NCBI GenBank assembly: GCA_945881775.1
Contig: CAMCVE010000003.1
Location: 1-64,000 of the forward strand
Reading direction: 5' to 3'
Origin: Bacteriovorax stolpii
GTDB lineage: Bacteria; Bdellovibrionota; UBA2428
Length of the DNA stretch: 64,000 nt
Both the position numbers and the translations under genes were made by a program. A model generated the notes under the pieces. It was not told the origin of the DNA, searched no databases, and saw nothing but the letters and a program-made list of their open reading frames with translations. This document shows, piece after piece, positions 8,199 to 14,442 of the stretch (positions are counted from its first letter, which is position 1; each line of letters opens with the position of its first letter).

Positions 8199-8231
8199 AT
8201 ATCACAAATCATGATTTACAATATGTGATAT
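8199..8231. promoter_or_regulatory. Nested palindromic operator before the HTH/nucleotidyltransferase pair
   Basis: An outer perfect inverted repeat ATATCACA/TGTGATAT (8199-8206 and 8224-8231) encloses an inner palindrome AAATCATGATTT (8206-8217). The site ends 19 bp before the start at 8250, where an autoregulatory operator would overlap the promoter. The HTH protein encoded next is the obvious candidate ligand. Confidence 0.6.
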
Positions 8232-8249
8232 TTTGCCGATAATGGGACT

Positions 8250-8768
8250 ATGGAAAAGCTCATTCAGCTCAAACCCCAAGACGTGCTGCTCGCGCTCAAG
8301 CTGCACCTCGGCCGAAGCCAACCGAGGCTTCGCATGGTCGACCTCGGCATGGAACTCGGCATGAGTCAGGCCGAAATCTCAGGAAGCCTGAAGCGTTCGA
8401 TTTATGCTGGGCTCAGTAGCCCTGAAAGCGGCCTGCCATACCCCGAGGCACTTAAAGAGTTTGTGCTCCACGGACTGCGCTACGCATTTCCAGCTCAGCT
8501 TGGGGCATTGGGTAGGGGGATGCCGACTTCGCATGCAGCTCCTCCGCTCAGTAAGAAGATCTCATCCTCGGAATCCTGTATATGGCCAGACGCCAAGGGC
8601 TCGGCACGCGGATCTTCCGTCGTTCCCATTTATCCATCCGTCCCCTTTGCTGCGAGCCGAGATCCGAAGCTCTACGAACTGCTAGCACTCATCGATGCTC
8701 TACGAGTTGGCCAGGCCCGGGAGCGCAAGCTCGCGATGCAGGAGCTTGAGAAGAGGCTGTCCGCGTGA
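8250..8768 (+). CDS. HTH-type antitoxin/regulator paired with a nucleotidyltransferase
   Basis: A 172-residue protein. The N-terminal half has a winged or simple helix-turn-helix (RMVDLGMELGMSQAEISGSL, about 28-47). A Ser/Pro-rich linker and a charged C-terminal helix follow. Its stop codon overlaps the GTG start of the nucleotidyltransferase by 4 bp, so the two are coupled. Antitoxin-first order and the operator upstream fit a type IV/type VII-like toxin-antitoxin pair. The exact antitoxin family is not recognised. Confidence 0.65.
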   Translation: MEKLIQLKPQDVLLALKLHLGRSQPRLRMVDLGMELGMSQAEISGSLKRSIYAGLSSPESGLPYPEALKEFVLHGLRYAFPAQLGALGRGMPTSHAAPPLSKKISSSESCIWPDAKGSARGSSVVPIYPSVPFAASRDPKLYELLALIDALRVGQARERKLAMQELEKRLSA

Positions 8769-9454
8769 AGCCAGTCGTGAATCCCAACATCGCCAATCTC
8801 ATGCTGGTCGCCAACGCACTTGGGCCGCTAAAAGACAAAGTCGTCTTCATTGGTGGAGCCACAGCTGCGCTCTATGTCGATCCAAAGCTCCAACTTGGTG
8901 CCAGGCCCACGATCGATGTGGACTGCGTTGTCGAAGTTTCAAGTCGCCCGGACTATCAACGACTCGAAGAGCAGATGCGGGCTCTTGGGTTCAGTCACGA
9001 CACGAGCGAAGACGCACCGATATGTCGGTGGGTGAAGAGTAGGCTCGTCGTGGATCTCTTGCCTACGGACGAAAAGATCTTGGGCTTCTCCAACTCTTGG
9101 TACAAGTCCGGAGTCGAGGACGCCGAAGACTACGAGCTTCCAAACGGGGAGCGTATTTCTATTTTCAAATTTGAGCACTTCATTGCGTCGAAGTGCGAAG
9201 CACTCCTGTCGCGAGGAATGAAGGACTTGGTGCTGAGCCAGGATCTTGAAGATATTCTGTTTGTGATGGATGGAAGAGATAGCTTTGTCGCCGATCTGAA
9301 ATCGGCCGCAAAGCCCGTTCAAGACTTCGTGTCCAAGTGCTTTAAGACAGTCTCCGAACATTCAGAATTTGAAAGTGCGGCGCGTGGAAACATGCCGCGA
9401 GAGTTGAGCCCGGAACGGCAGTCTCTGTTGCTAAACATCATCCGCGGCTTCTAG
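8765..9454 (+). CDS. Nucleotidyltransferase toxin-like protein (AbiEii/MenT-like superfamily)
   Basis: A 229-residue protein with the nucleotidyltransferase signature: a GG motif (FIGGATAAL, about 28-36) followed by the DxD pair (TIDVDCVVEV). The first Asp and the second are the expected metal ligands. The rest fits the compact substrate domain of AbiEii/AbiGii toxins. The start is GTG within the upstream stop. Such enzymes can transfer nucleotides to tRNA or other targets and inhibit growth; that activity is inferred from the fold. An attachment-arm repeat follows after 25 bp. Confidence 0.75.
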   Translation: MKPVVNPNIANLMLVANALGPLKDKVVFIGGATAALYVDPKLQLGARPTIDVDCVVEVSSRPDYQRLEEQMRALGFSHDTSEDAPICRWVKSRLVVDLLPTDEKILGFSNSWYKSGVEDAEDYELPNGERISIFKFEHFIASKCEALLSRGMKDLVLSQDLEDILFVMDGRDSFVADLKSAAKPVQDFVSKCFKTVSEHSEFESAARGNMPRELSPERQSLLLNIIRGF

Positions 9455-9479
9455 CTCTAGTTCGAAAGCGCGTTCCTAT

Positions 9480-9605
9480 TTGCCATCAATTTGCCATCAC
9501 TTGCTCCGACAAACGCGGTCAAAGCAGAGCAAACACGGGAGACTCCTCCAATCCAAAACCTACGTAAATCCGTACATTTACAACTCACATTTGATGTTGA
9601 TGGAA
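9480..9605. repeat. Attachment-arm repeat, copy 2
   Basis: A 126-bp unit starting with tandem TTGCCATCA motifs and containing CTACGTAAATCC. It differs from 11081-11206 at 13 positions (about 90% identity, counted by eye) with no gaps. It leads directly toward the second tRNA-Arg fragment at 9628-9675, as the diverged copy at 736-859 does for the first. Confidence 0.85.
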
Positions 9606-9627
9606 TTTGGTGAAAAGGGGTCGTTTT

Positions 9628-9675
9628 TGATTTCTAATCAGGTGGTCGCAGGTTCGAGCCCTGCCGGGCGCACCA
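9628..9675 (+). repeat. tRNA-Arg(TCT) 3' fragment, attachment site copy 2
   Basis: Identical over 48 bp to 882-929 and again lacking the tRNA 5' half. The DNA between the copies (930-9675, about 8.7 kb) contains the integrase near one end, so the two copies are good candidates for attL and attR of one element or for the junctions of tandem elements. Confidence 0.85.
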
Positions 9676-9747
9676 CGTTGCGGCAAAGATTGGTTCTCCG
9701 GCAAAAGCGGGGGCAGAAATTGCATCCGAAACATCGCATTATCCGCA

Positions 9748-9966
9748 TCAAGCGATTACCCACTTCTTCGAGTTTTCGACGGCCGAATAGTGCGGGTAAC
9801 TGCCTTTGAGCGTGGCCTCGTGCGATTTCCAAAATTCCTTTTGGGACGAGAACTTGCGCTCGCGTGTGCTTCGAAAGAGTTCTGAGACATCGAATTTAGG
9901 CTGGATCGTATCGAGCCCACCGCGAAGAACCACGAGCTCCGAGTTGTGAGGAACGTCGAAGAACTC
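9748..9966 (-). pseudogene. Possible gene remnant of unknown family
   Basis: The minus frame is open between stops for 72 codons and reads like real protein (EFFDVPHNSELVVLRGG near the start, EFWKSHEATLKGSYPHY near the end). However, it begins right after an in-frame TGA and has no ribosome binding site at an early start. It could be the 3' end of a gene truncated by integration. No family is recognised. The rest of 9676-10075 shows no gene. Confidence 0.3.
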
Positions 9967-10075
9967 TCAAAGGATTTTCGCCTTAATTAGGATTAAGAGT
10001 CCCGCAGATTCAAATTAACCTAACGATTCGTAAGATTCGCCAGACCGCAGTTGCTACAGCGAACCAGGGGGCTCT

Positions 10076-10372
10076 TTGGTGGTTCAGCTTTGCACTAGTT
10101 CAGGAATGGATTGCCAGGATCCAATTCCATTTATATTGATTGAGGAAGTTAACTTATTCGATGGTGAAGTTTTTGATCTATCTTTGGCTTACATGCATGG
10201 ATTCCGAATGGAGAGCGTAAGTATTGATGGAAAGCGTGGTAAATTTTTGAGTGTAAGACAACCAGGCGTTTTTTTCGAAGTCGGAACAGATCCCGCCACG
10301 AAGGAGTTGATGCCCAACTTGGACAATGTTTCTGTTATATCTCGCTCGGGCACATGTATTGCCACTAAATAA
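10076..10372 (+). CDS. Hypothetical protein
   Basis: A 98-residue protein. AGGGGG six bases upstream supports the TTG start at 10076 (GTG at 10079 is equally possible). It has no signal peptide or membrane helix. Strand-rich segments (PFILIEEVNLFDGEVFDL, then FFEVGTDPATKEL) suggest a small beta fold. No family is recognised. It stands alone between an attachment site and the HigBA-like pair. Confidence 0.45.
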   Translation: MVVQLCTSSGMDCQDPIPFILIEEVNLFDGEVFDLSLAYMHGFRMESVSIDGKRGKFLSVRQPGVFFEVGTDPATKELMPNLDNVSVISRSGTCIATK

Positions 10373-10403
10373 GTTGGCTTGATTGTTTTCGATTACCAAA
10401 CAA

Positions 10404-10688
10404 TCAAGCAGCCTTATGGACCTTGATCTCCGCAGTGAGTCCCGCCGCCTCAACAAGATGAAGGATTCGGTCCAAGGTCACATGTTGAAGGCTTCCAGAG
10501 AGAATCCCGGTTACAGCAGAGCGAGCAAGCCCCGAGCGTTTTGCGAGTTCAGCATGGGTCAAAGCCTGCGACTTGCTGGCCACAAGAATCGCATCGATGA
10601 GATCAGCCTTGATGACCGCCTCAAGTGAGCGTGCCCTGGAAATCTTAAGCTTCTTGGCAAGTGCTGCGGCTGAAGTTATTTTTTTCAT
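10404..10688 (-). CDS. higA: HigA-like XRE antitoxin
   Basis: A 94-residue antitoxin with a helix-turn-helix (LTHAELAKRSGLARSAVTGI, about 43-62). The start codon overlaps the toxin stop by 4 bp, in the toxin-first order typical of higBA. Its N-terminus (TSAAALAKKLKIS) is shared with the orphan at 6991-7350. It ends in Lys-Ala-Ala. It should neutralise the toxin and repress the shared promoter through the inverted repeat at 11010-11029. Confidence 0.8.
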   Translation of the reverse strand: MKKITSAAALAKKLKISRARSLEAVIKADLIDAILVASKSQALTHAELAKRSGLARSAVTGILSGSLQHVTLDRILHLVEAAGLTAEIKVHKAA

Positions 10689-11002
10689 TTTAGGATCCTC
10701 CGAATTCGATCTTTGGCGACATCAAGATCTTGTTTGGGGGTCGCCTGTGTCTTCTTTTTAAATGCGTGAACAAGCCAGATGATTCCTGCTTGCTGAATCC
10801 AATAGATAACGCGGTAGATTCCGGCTCGATCTCTAAAACGAAGCTCGTGAACACCGTGTCCAATCGATGGCATCGGGCGCGAAAGGGGCATCGAAAGTAG
10901 GTGCCCTCTCTCCAGCCTCAAGAGCGCATCCGCCAAATCTCCACGAGTTTCTTCAGGCCACTCGTCGAGCTCTTTCGAACACGCTTTTAAGATCTCAATC
11001 AC
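10685..11002 (-). CDS. higB: HigB/Gp49-like toxin (RelE superfamily)
   Basis: A 105-residue protein with the pattern of phage-derived Gp49-like/HigB toxins: ELRFRDRAGIYRVIYWI, then IIWLVHAFKKKTQATP and a C-terminal helix. Members act as ribosome-dependent mRNA endonucleases. The start is GTG at 11002. It is first in an operon with the overlapping antitoxin. An inverted repeat lies 8 bp upstream of the start. Confidence 0.82.
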   Translation of the reverse strand: MIEILKACSKELDEWPEETRGDLADALLRLERGHLLSMPLSRPMPSIGHGVHELRFRDRAGIYRVIYWIQQAGIIWLVHAFKKKTQATPKQDLDVAKDRIRRILK

Positions 11003-11009
11003 ATTCTTA

Positions 11010-11029
11010 ATGTCTCAAAATTAAGACAT
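11010..11029. promoter_or_regulatory. Operator of the higBA-like operon
   Basis: Inverted repeat ATGTCT/AGACAT separated by 8 bp, just upstream of the toxin start on the minus strand. Its position matches autorepression by the antitoxin or the toxin-antitoxin complex, as known for higBA operons. Confidence 0.55.
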
Positions 11030-11080
11030 AAAGTCAAGATCGATTCGGGCTCTAACGCGCACGTCTCCCAAATTCCAAAC

Positions 11081-11206
11081 TTGCCATCAATTTGCCATCA
11101 CTTGATGTGACAAACGCGGTCAAAGCAGAGCGAACACGGGAGACTCCCTCACTCCAGAACCTACGTAAATCCCTACGCTTACAACTCATATTTGATGTTG
11201 GTGGAA
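11081..11206. repeat. Attachment-arm repeat, copy 3
   Basis: A 126-bp unit about 90% identical to 9480-9605, without gaps. No tRNA-Arg core follows; after TGGAAGGGG the sequence is unrelated. It may be a half-site left after a recombination or deletion that removed the core. Confidence 0.85.
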
Positions 11207-11267
11207 GGGGCATTGCGCATCTGTTGTTGGATTTGAAAACTTCTCCTAGGACTGCAATAATTTCGGA

Positions 11268-11543
11268 GTGGCCAAGAAAAGACTGTCTGACGTTAAGAAT
11301 TTTGGTCCCGTGACGTTACCTGAGTTGGAAAGCTTAGGATTTCAGTTTGTCGAAGATTTGCAGCGGGTCGGGTTTGAAGAAGTGTGCCGGAAATGGGTGG
11401 AGTATTTTCCTGAGCGATTGAACGCCAATGCCTTCTTGGCTGTTATTGTCACAATCGGAGAAATAACTTGGACTAAGGCTACGCCCTCAATGCGAGCTGA
11501 AGCGAGAAGCTTCGCTCGAATGTTGCGGACAGAGAGAGGGTGA
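11268..11543 (+). CDS. TfoX C-terminal-domain-like protein
   Basis: A 91-residue protein with a helix-hairpin-helix-like start (LSDVKNFGPVTLPELESLGF) followed by helices, resembling the stand-alone TfoX C-terminal domain. That fold is used for protein or DNA contact; a competence role cannot be inferred from the domain alone. The gene ends 4 bp before the next start and lies in the same direction, so it is likely co-transcribed with the SRAP gene. Confidence 0.55.
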   Translation: MAKKRLSDVKNFGPVTLPELESLGFQFVEDLQRVGFEEVCRKWVEYFPERLNANAFLAVIVTIGEITWTKATPSMRAEARSFARMLRTERG

Positions 11544-11547
11544 ACTC

Positions 11548-12282
11548 ATGTGCTCAACCTACGAAGGACGTCAGACACATCAAGACATTGATCGCATGGT
11601 GCGCTCAAATTTCAAGGATGTGTCTTATAGAGAAAACCGATTCTTCTACAACGTTGGTGATTTAGCTCCCGTACTTCAATTCGGACCAAAGGGATATTCT
11701 GTTTCAGAAATGTATTTCAAACTTGTTCCGAATTGGTCGGACACGAAAGACATTAAATTCTCCACTCACAACGCTAGGCTAGTGGGGACCGATAAGTCAG
11801 GATCAGATCGACCCGTATACGCGGCGCCGAGCTTTCGGAGCGCTTACAAAAATGGACGAGTGCTCGTGCCAATGAGTTCCTTCATCGAACCATCTTACTG
11901 GGGCGAGCTTGAGGGAAACATGGTGACCTTTGCGCGCAAGTCCAAGGAGCCACTTTTTTGTGCGGCGATCCACGATGAATGGGCCGATAAGAAATCTGGT
12001 GAAGTCTATTCGGGGTATTCCCTTCTTGTGCACACGCCGTATGACGTCGTACTGGAAGGCGGTCATCACCGCAGTCCGTTCTTTATCTCGCCAGATGTAT
12101 TTCAGGAATGGGCACATATTGGCGACTCACAGCTCAGTTTCGACTTTCTGCTCGCGAATCGAGAGGCGCCAGCTCTCGTTCCTTCGATTCAGAGACCCAT
12201 GGTCGATGGCTGGCAAAAGCGAAAGGCGATGCACATAAAGAAGGCTCACGACGAGGGTCTCGATCTTTCGAGGTTCGCGTAG
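11548..12282 (+). CDS. SRAP-domain protein (YedK/HMCES family)
   Basis: A 244-residue protein. The family cross-links abasic sites in single-stranded DNA through Cys2 after removal of Met1. Visible here are Cys2 (MCSTYEG), Asn75 (HNARLVG), Glu114 in a VLVPMSSFIE segment that replaces the usual LIPxxGFYEW, and His174 (HHRSP). The key residues are kept although the motif surroundings are divergent. It probably protects stalled replication forks or the element's DNA during transfer, which is inference. GAGAGGG lies before the start. Confidence 0.85.
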   Translation: MCSTYEGRQTHQDIDRMVRSNFKDVSYRENRFFYNVGDLAPVLQFGPKGYSVSEMYFKLVPNWSDTKDIKFSTHNARLVGTDKSGSDRPVYAAPSFRSAYKNGRVLVPMSSFIEPSYWGELEGNMVTFARKSKEPLFCAAIHDEWADKKSGEVYSGYSLLVHTPYDVVLEGGHHRSPFFISPDVFQEWAHIGDSQLSFDFLLANREAPALVPSIQRPMVDGWQKRKAMHIKKAHDEGLDLSRFA

Positions 12283-12324
12283 GCGCGAACGGTCGGAACC
12301 CCAATCAAGATCTTATTCTTTTGA

Positions 12325-12609
12325 TTAAGCCGCTTTCTTCTTCTTAGTGGGCACAAGTGAGATCGACAATTCTGCGCCTACAACATGAGCGGCTTTAACC
12401 ATCGTTTCGAGTGATACGCCGGTGTTCATGCTGAAAATTCGCTCGGTCGTGGCCGGACTCTTGAAGGCCTTTCGGATGACGTTCTTGGGAAGACCAAGGC
12501 GCTTCATTTGCTTCTCAAGGTCATGGAGAAACTGGCGTTTTACGGCCTCAGGAGGATTTTTCGACGACAGTCGCTTCAAGGGGCCTATAAATAAGCCAAT
12601 TCCGACCAC
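12325..12609 (-). CDS. Antitoxin-like regulator with replaced N-terminus
   Basis: A 94-residue paralogue of the protein at 7405-7710. From KRQFLHDLEKQMKRLG to the C-terminal KKKKAA it is near-identical, but the first 20 or so residues are unrelated and hydrophobic, and no good ribosome binding site is visible. It may be a duplicated fragment expressed poorly or not at all. Confidence 0.45.
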   Translation of the reverse strand: MVGIGLFIGPLKRLSSKNPPEAVKRQFLHDLEKQMKRLGLPKNVIRKAFKSPATTERIFSMNTGVSLETMVKAAHVVGAELSISLVPTKKKKAA

Positions 12610-12655
12610 TAAATTACATTTATGTGGGTTTTATGGTCCAAATATTCTATAAAAC

Positions 12656-12690
12656 ACCCAGTATATTACCAAAATTGTAATATACTGGGT
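12656..12690. promoter_or_regulatory. Perfect 14-bp inverted repeat, likely AbiEi operator
   Basis: Arms ACCCAGTATATTAC and GTAATATACTGGGT are perfect complements separated by 7 bp. The site ends 5 bp before the abiEi-like start codon. AbiEi antitoxins are known to repress their own promoter by binding inverted repeats, so this is the expected site. Its closeness to the ATG means it also covers any ribosome binding site. Confidence 0.75.
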
Positions 12691-12695
12691 ACACG

Positions 12696-13346
12696 ATGGC
12701 GCAAGAGGCACTTTTACAGAAGTCACTAGGGCGAGGGGAGTTTGATCACGTCTTGCTCTCAAGTGTGCTCAGGCAAATGGGCTATGCGGCTCCCACGAAG
12801 AAGATCCACGAACTCATGAAGGCTGGGGTGCTTCGGGGCATTAAGAAGGGGCTCTACATCTTCTCGCCTGAGCACGCCGAGGGGCCCGTTTCCAAAGAGG
12901 TGCTCGCCAATCTTATCTACGGTCCGTCCTACATCTCACTTGAGTACGCACTTGCATACTACGGACTCATTCCCGAGCGAGTTGAGACCGTAACCTCTGT
13001 CACGCCAAAGAGGAACAAGGCCTTCAAGACGCCACTTGGAGTCTTTACCTATCGAAAGCTCGCTACTGCGAAGTATCGCGAAGGAGTCGAGCTCGTGTCG
13101 ATCAAGCCTAGCCGCACTGTCTTTATGGCGAGCCCTGAAAAGGCGCTGCTTGATTACATCGTTCTCAACAAGGTGCGAGGAATCAAGAGTGTCGGCGATG
13201 CGCGAACCTTTATGCAGGAAGATCTTCGCATTGATTCTGGGAGCTGGATGAAGCTCGATGCCCTCAAACTTCATCGACTTAATCGTTACTATAAGAGCAA
13301 GGCGGCAGACTTTGTTGTCCAAGTATTGGAAGAGGTGAAGCGATGA
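12696..13346 (+). CDS. abiEi: AbiEi-like antitoxin / transcriptional regulator
   Basis: A 216-residue protein. An N-terminal winged helix-turn-helix (about 15-55, ending GVLRGIKKGLYIFSP) is followed by the AbiEi C-terminal domain (GPSYISLEYALAYYGLIPE, about 72-90). AbiEi represses the operon and protects against AbiEii. It overlaps the toxin start by 4 bp (ATGA). A perfect inverted-repeat operator precedes it. Confidence 0.85.
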   Translation: MAQEALLQKSLGRGEFDHVLLSSVLRQMGYAAPTKKIHELMKAGVLRGIKKGLYIFSPEHAEGPVSKEVLANLIYGPSYISLEYALAYYGLIPERVETVTSVTPKRNKAFKTPLGVFTYRKLATAKYREGVELVSIKPSRTVFMASPEKALLDYIVLNKVRGIKSVGDARTFMQEDLRIDSGSWMKLDALKLHRLNRYYKSKAADFVVQVLEEVKR

Positions 13347-14227
13347 ATACCGCAGTGGAAACAATGCTTGAGCGCTACAAGTGCCAAAGCGAGCAAGACT
13401 ACGTCAATGCGCTCAAGGAGATTATGCAGGAGGTCGCACTCCTGGGATTATGGCGAGCAAAGTTCTTTGAGCACGCCGCTTTCTACGGGGGAACGGCGCT
13501 TCGGATTCTCTACAAACTTGATCGATTCTCTGAGGACCTAGATTTCTCGCTTCTAAAAAAAGATGAAAACTTCAAGCTCTCAAGTTACCTGGGCGCTATT
13601 CAATTCGAGCTCGAGTCTCTTGGTTTTGGCGTCACAGTTGAAGAGAAAAAGAAGTCAGTAGAGACCTCCATCGAGTCTGCTTTTATCAAGGCAAGAAATA
13701 AGGAACATCTTCTTAAGATTGAAGTCCCTCGGGGTCTTGTGGATCAGGTGCAGCACAATGCGATTCTTAAAATCAAGCTCGAGATCGACACCGATCCGCC
13801 AGGGAAATTTGAAACTGAGGCTAAGACGCTGCTTTTGCCGATTCCATTTGCGGTGAATACGCTTAAGCTTCCCGATCTATTTGCCGGAAAGATTCACGCG
13901 CTTCTGGAGCGCGACTACAAAACAAGGGTCAAGGGGCGCGATCATTTCGATTTTGTCTGGTATGTGGCTCGCAACACACCCGTCCGGCTAGAGTATTTGC
14001 AAGAGAAGCTCAAGCAATCGGGTAGGTGGAGCTCCACAAATGGATGGGACTCGAGTCAGCTGCTCACAATCGAAAAGCTTCGGAGCCTTTTGTCGATCAA
14101 GTTTTCGGAGGTCGACTTCGAAGTCGCCAAACGAGATGTGGCTCCCTTCATTAAGGATCAGGATGCTTTGAAGATGTGGGGAAAGAAATTCTTTTCCCAG
14201 ATGCTTGATGGGGTTCGCGGGACTTGA
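13343..14227 (+). CDS. abiEii: AbiEii-like nucleotidyltransferase toxin
   Basis: A 294-residue protein with AbiEii motifs: FYGGTALRIL (about 48-57), the DLDFSL acidic pair (about 66-71), a conserved segment LFAGKIHALLERDYKTR with catalytic-type Lys/Arg, and RDHFDFVWYV. Members are GTP-binding nucleotidyltransferases that cause bacteriostasis and phage resistance. Translationally coupled to the antitoxin. Full length, no damage. Confidence 0.88.
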   Translation: MNTAVETMLERYKCQSEQDYVNALKEIMQEVALLGLWRAKFFEHAAFYGGTALRILYKLDRFSEDLDFSLLKKDENFKLSSYLGAIQFELESLGFGVTVEEKKKSVETSIESAFIKARNKEHLLKIEVPRGLVDQVQHNAILKIKLEIDTDPPGKFETEAKTLLLPIPFAVNTLKLPDLFAGKIHALLERDYKTRVKGRDHFDFVWYVARNTPVRLEYLQEKLKQSGRWSSTNGWDSSQLLTIEKLRSLLSIKFSEVDFEVAKRDVAPFIKDQDALKMWGKKFFSQMLDGVRGT

Positions 14228-14280
14228 AGATGCCGTGGTGCGCTGTTTATTAGAGAATGGCGTATCAGCCTTTATTGGCC

Positions 14281-14346
14281 GACTTCTTAAAGAGCTGCTA
14301 AGAGCAAAAGTTCACCCCCAAAACTATTTGGAAAAAGGCGGGCTGA
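14281..14346 (+). pseudogene. Decayed copy of the brnA-like 3' end
   Basis: Twenty-two codons match the last 66 bp of the gene at 6675-6929 (protein ends TPKTIWKKAG against TPKTIWKRAG). The codon for Lys after LKSC has become TAA, and similarity fades upstream. Together with 6864-6929 it forms a direct repeat that bounds about 7.4 kb of toxin-antitoxin cargo. Confidence 0.75.
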
Positions 14347-14442
14347 AGTCGTTCTCAGCTCTAAACTCTCACGCAGCCTCAACAAGGCACCTTTATCTCT
14401 TTTGACTTGGTGGCGTTCTGAACAACAAGTAAAGTTACGGTC

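Noticed and set aside
9638-9832. Minus-strand protein ending in RPAGLEPATT
   Set aside because: This is the well-known false translation of a tRNA 3' region; it overlaps the attachment-site copy.
999-11206. CRISPR array from the repeated TTGCCATCA motifs
   Set aside because: Only pairs of short motifs at distant sites, without regular spacers or cas genes; they fit integrase arm sites.
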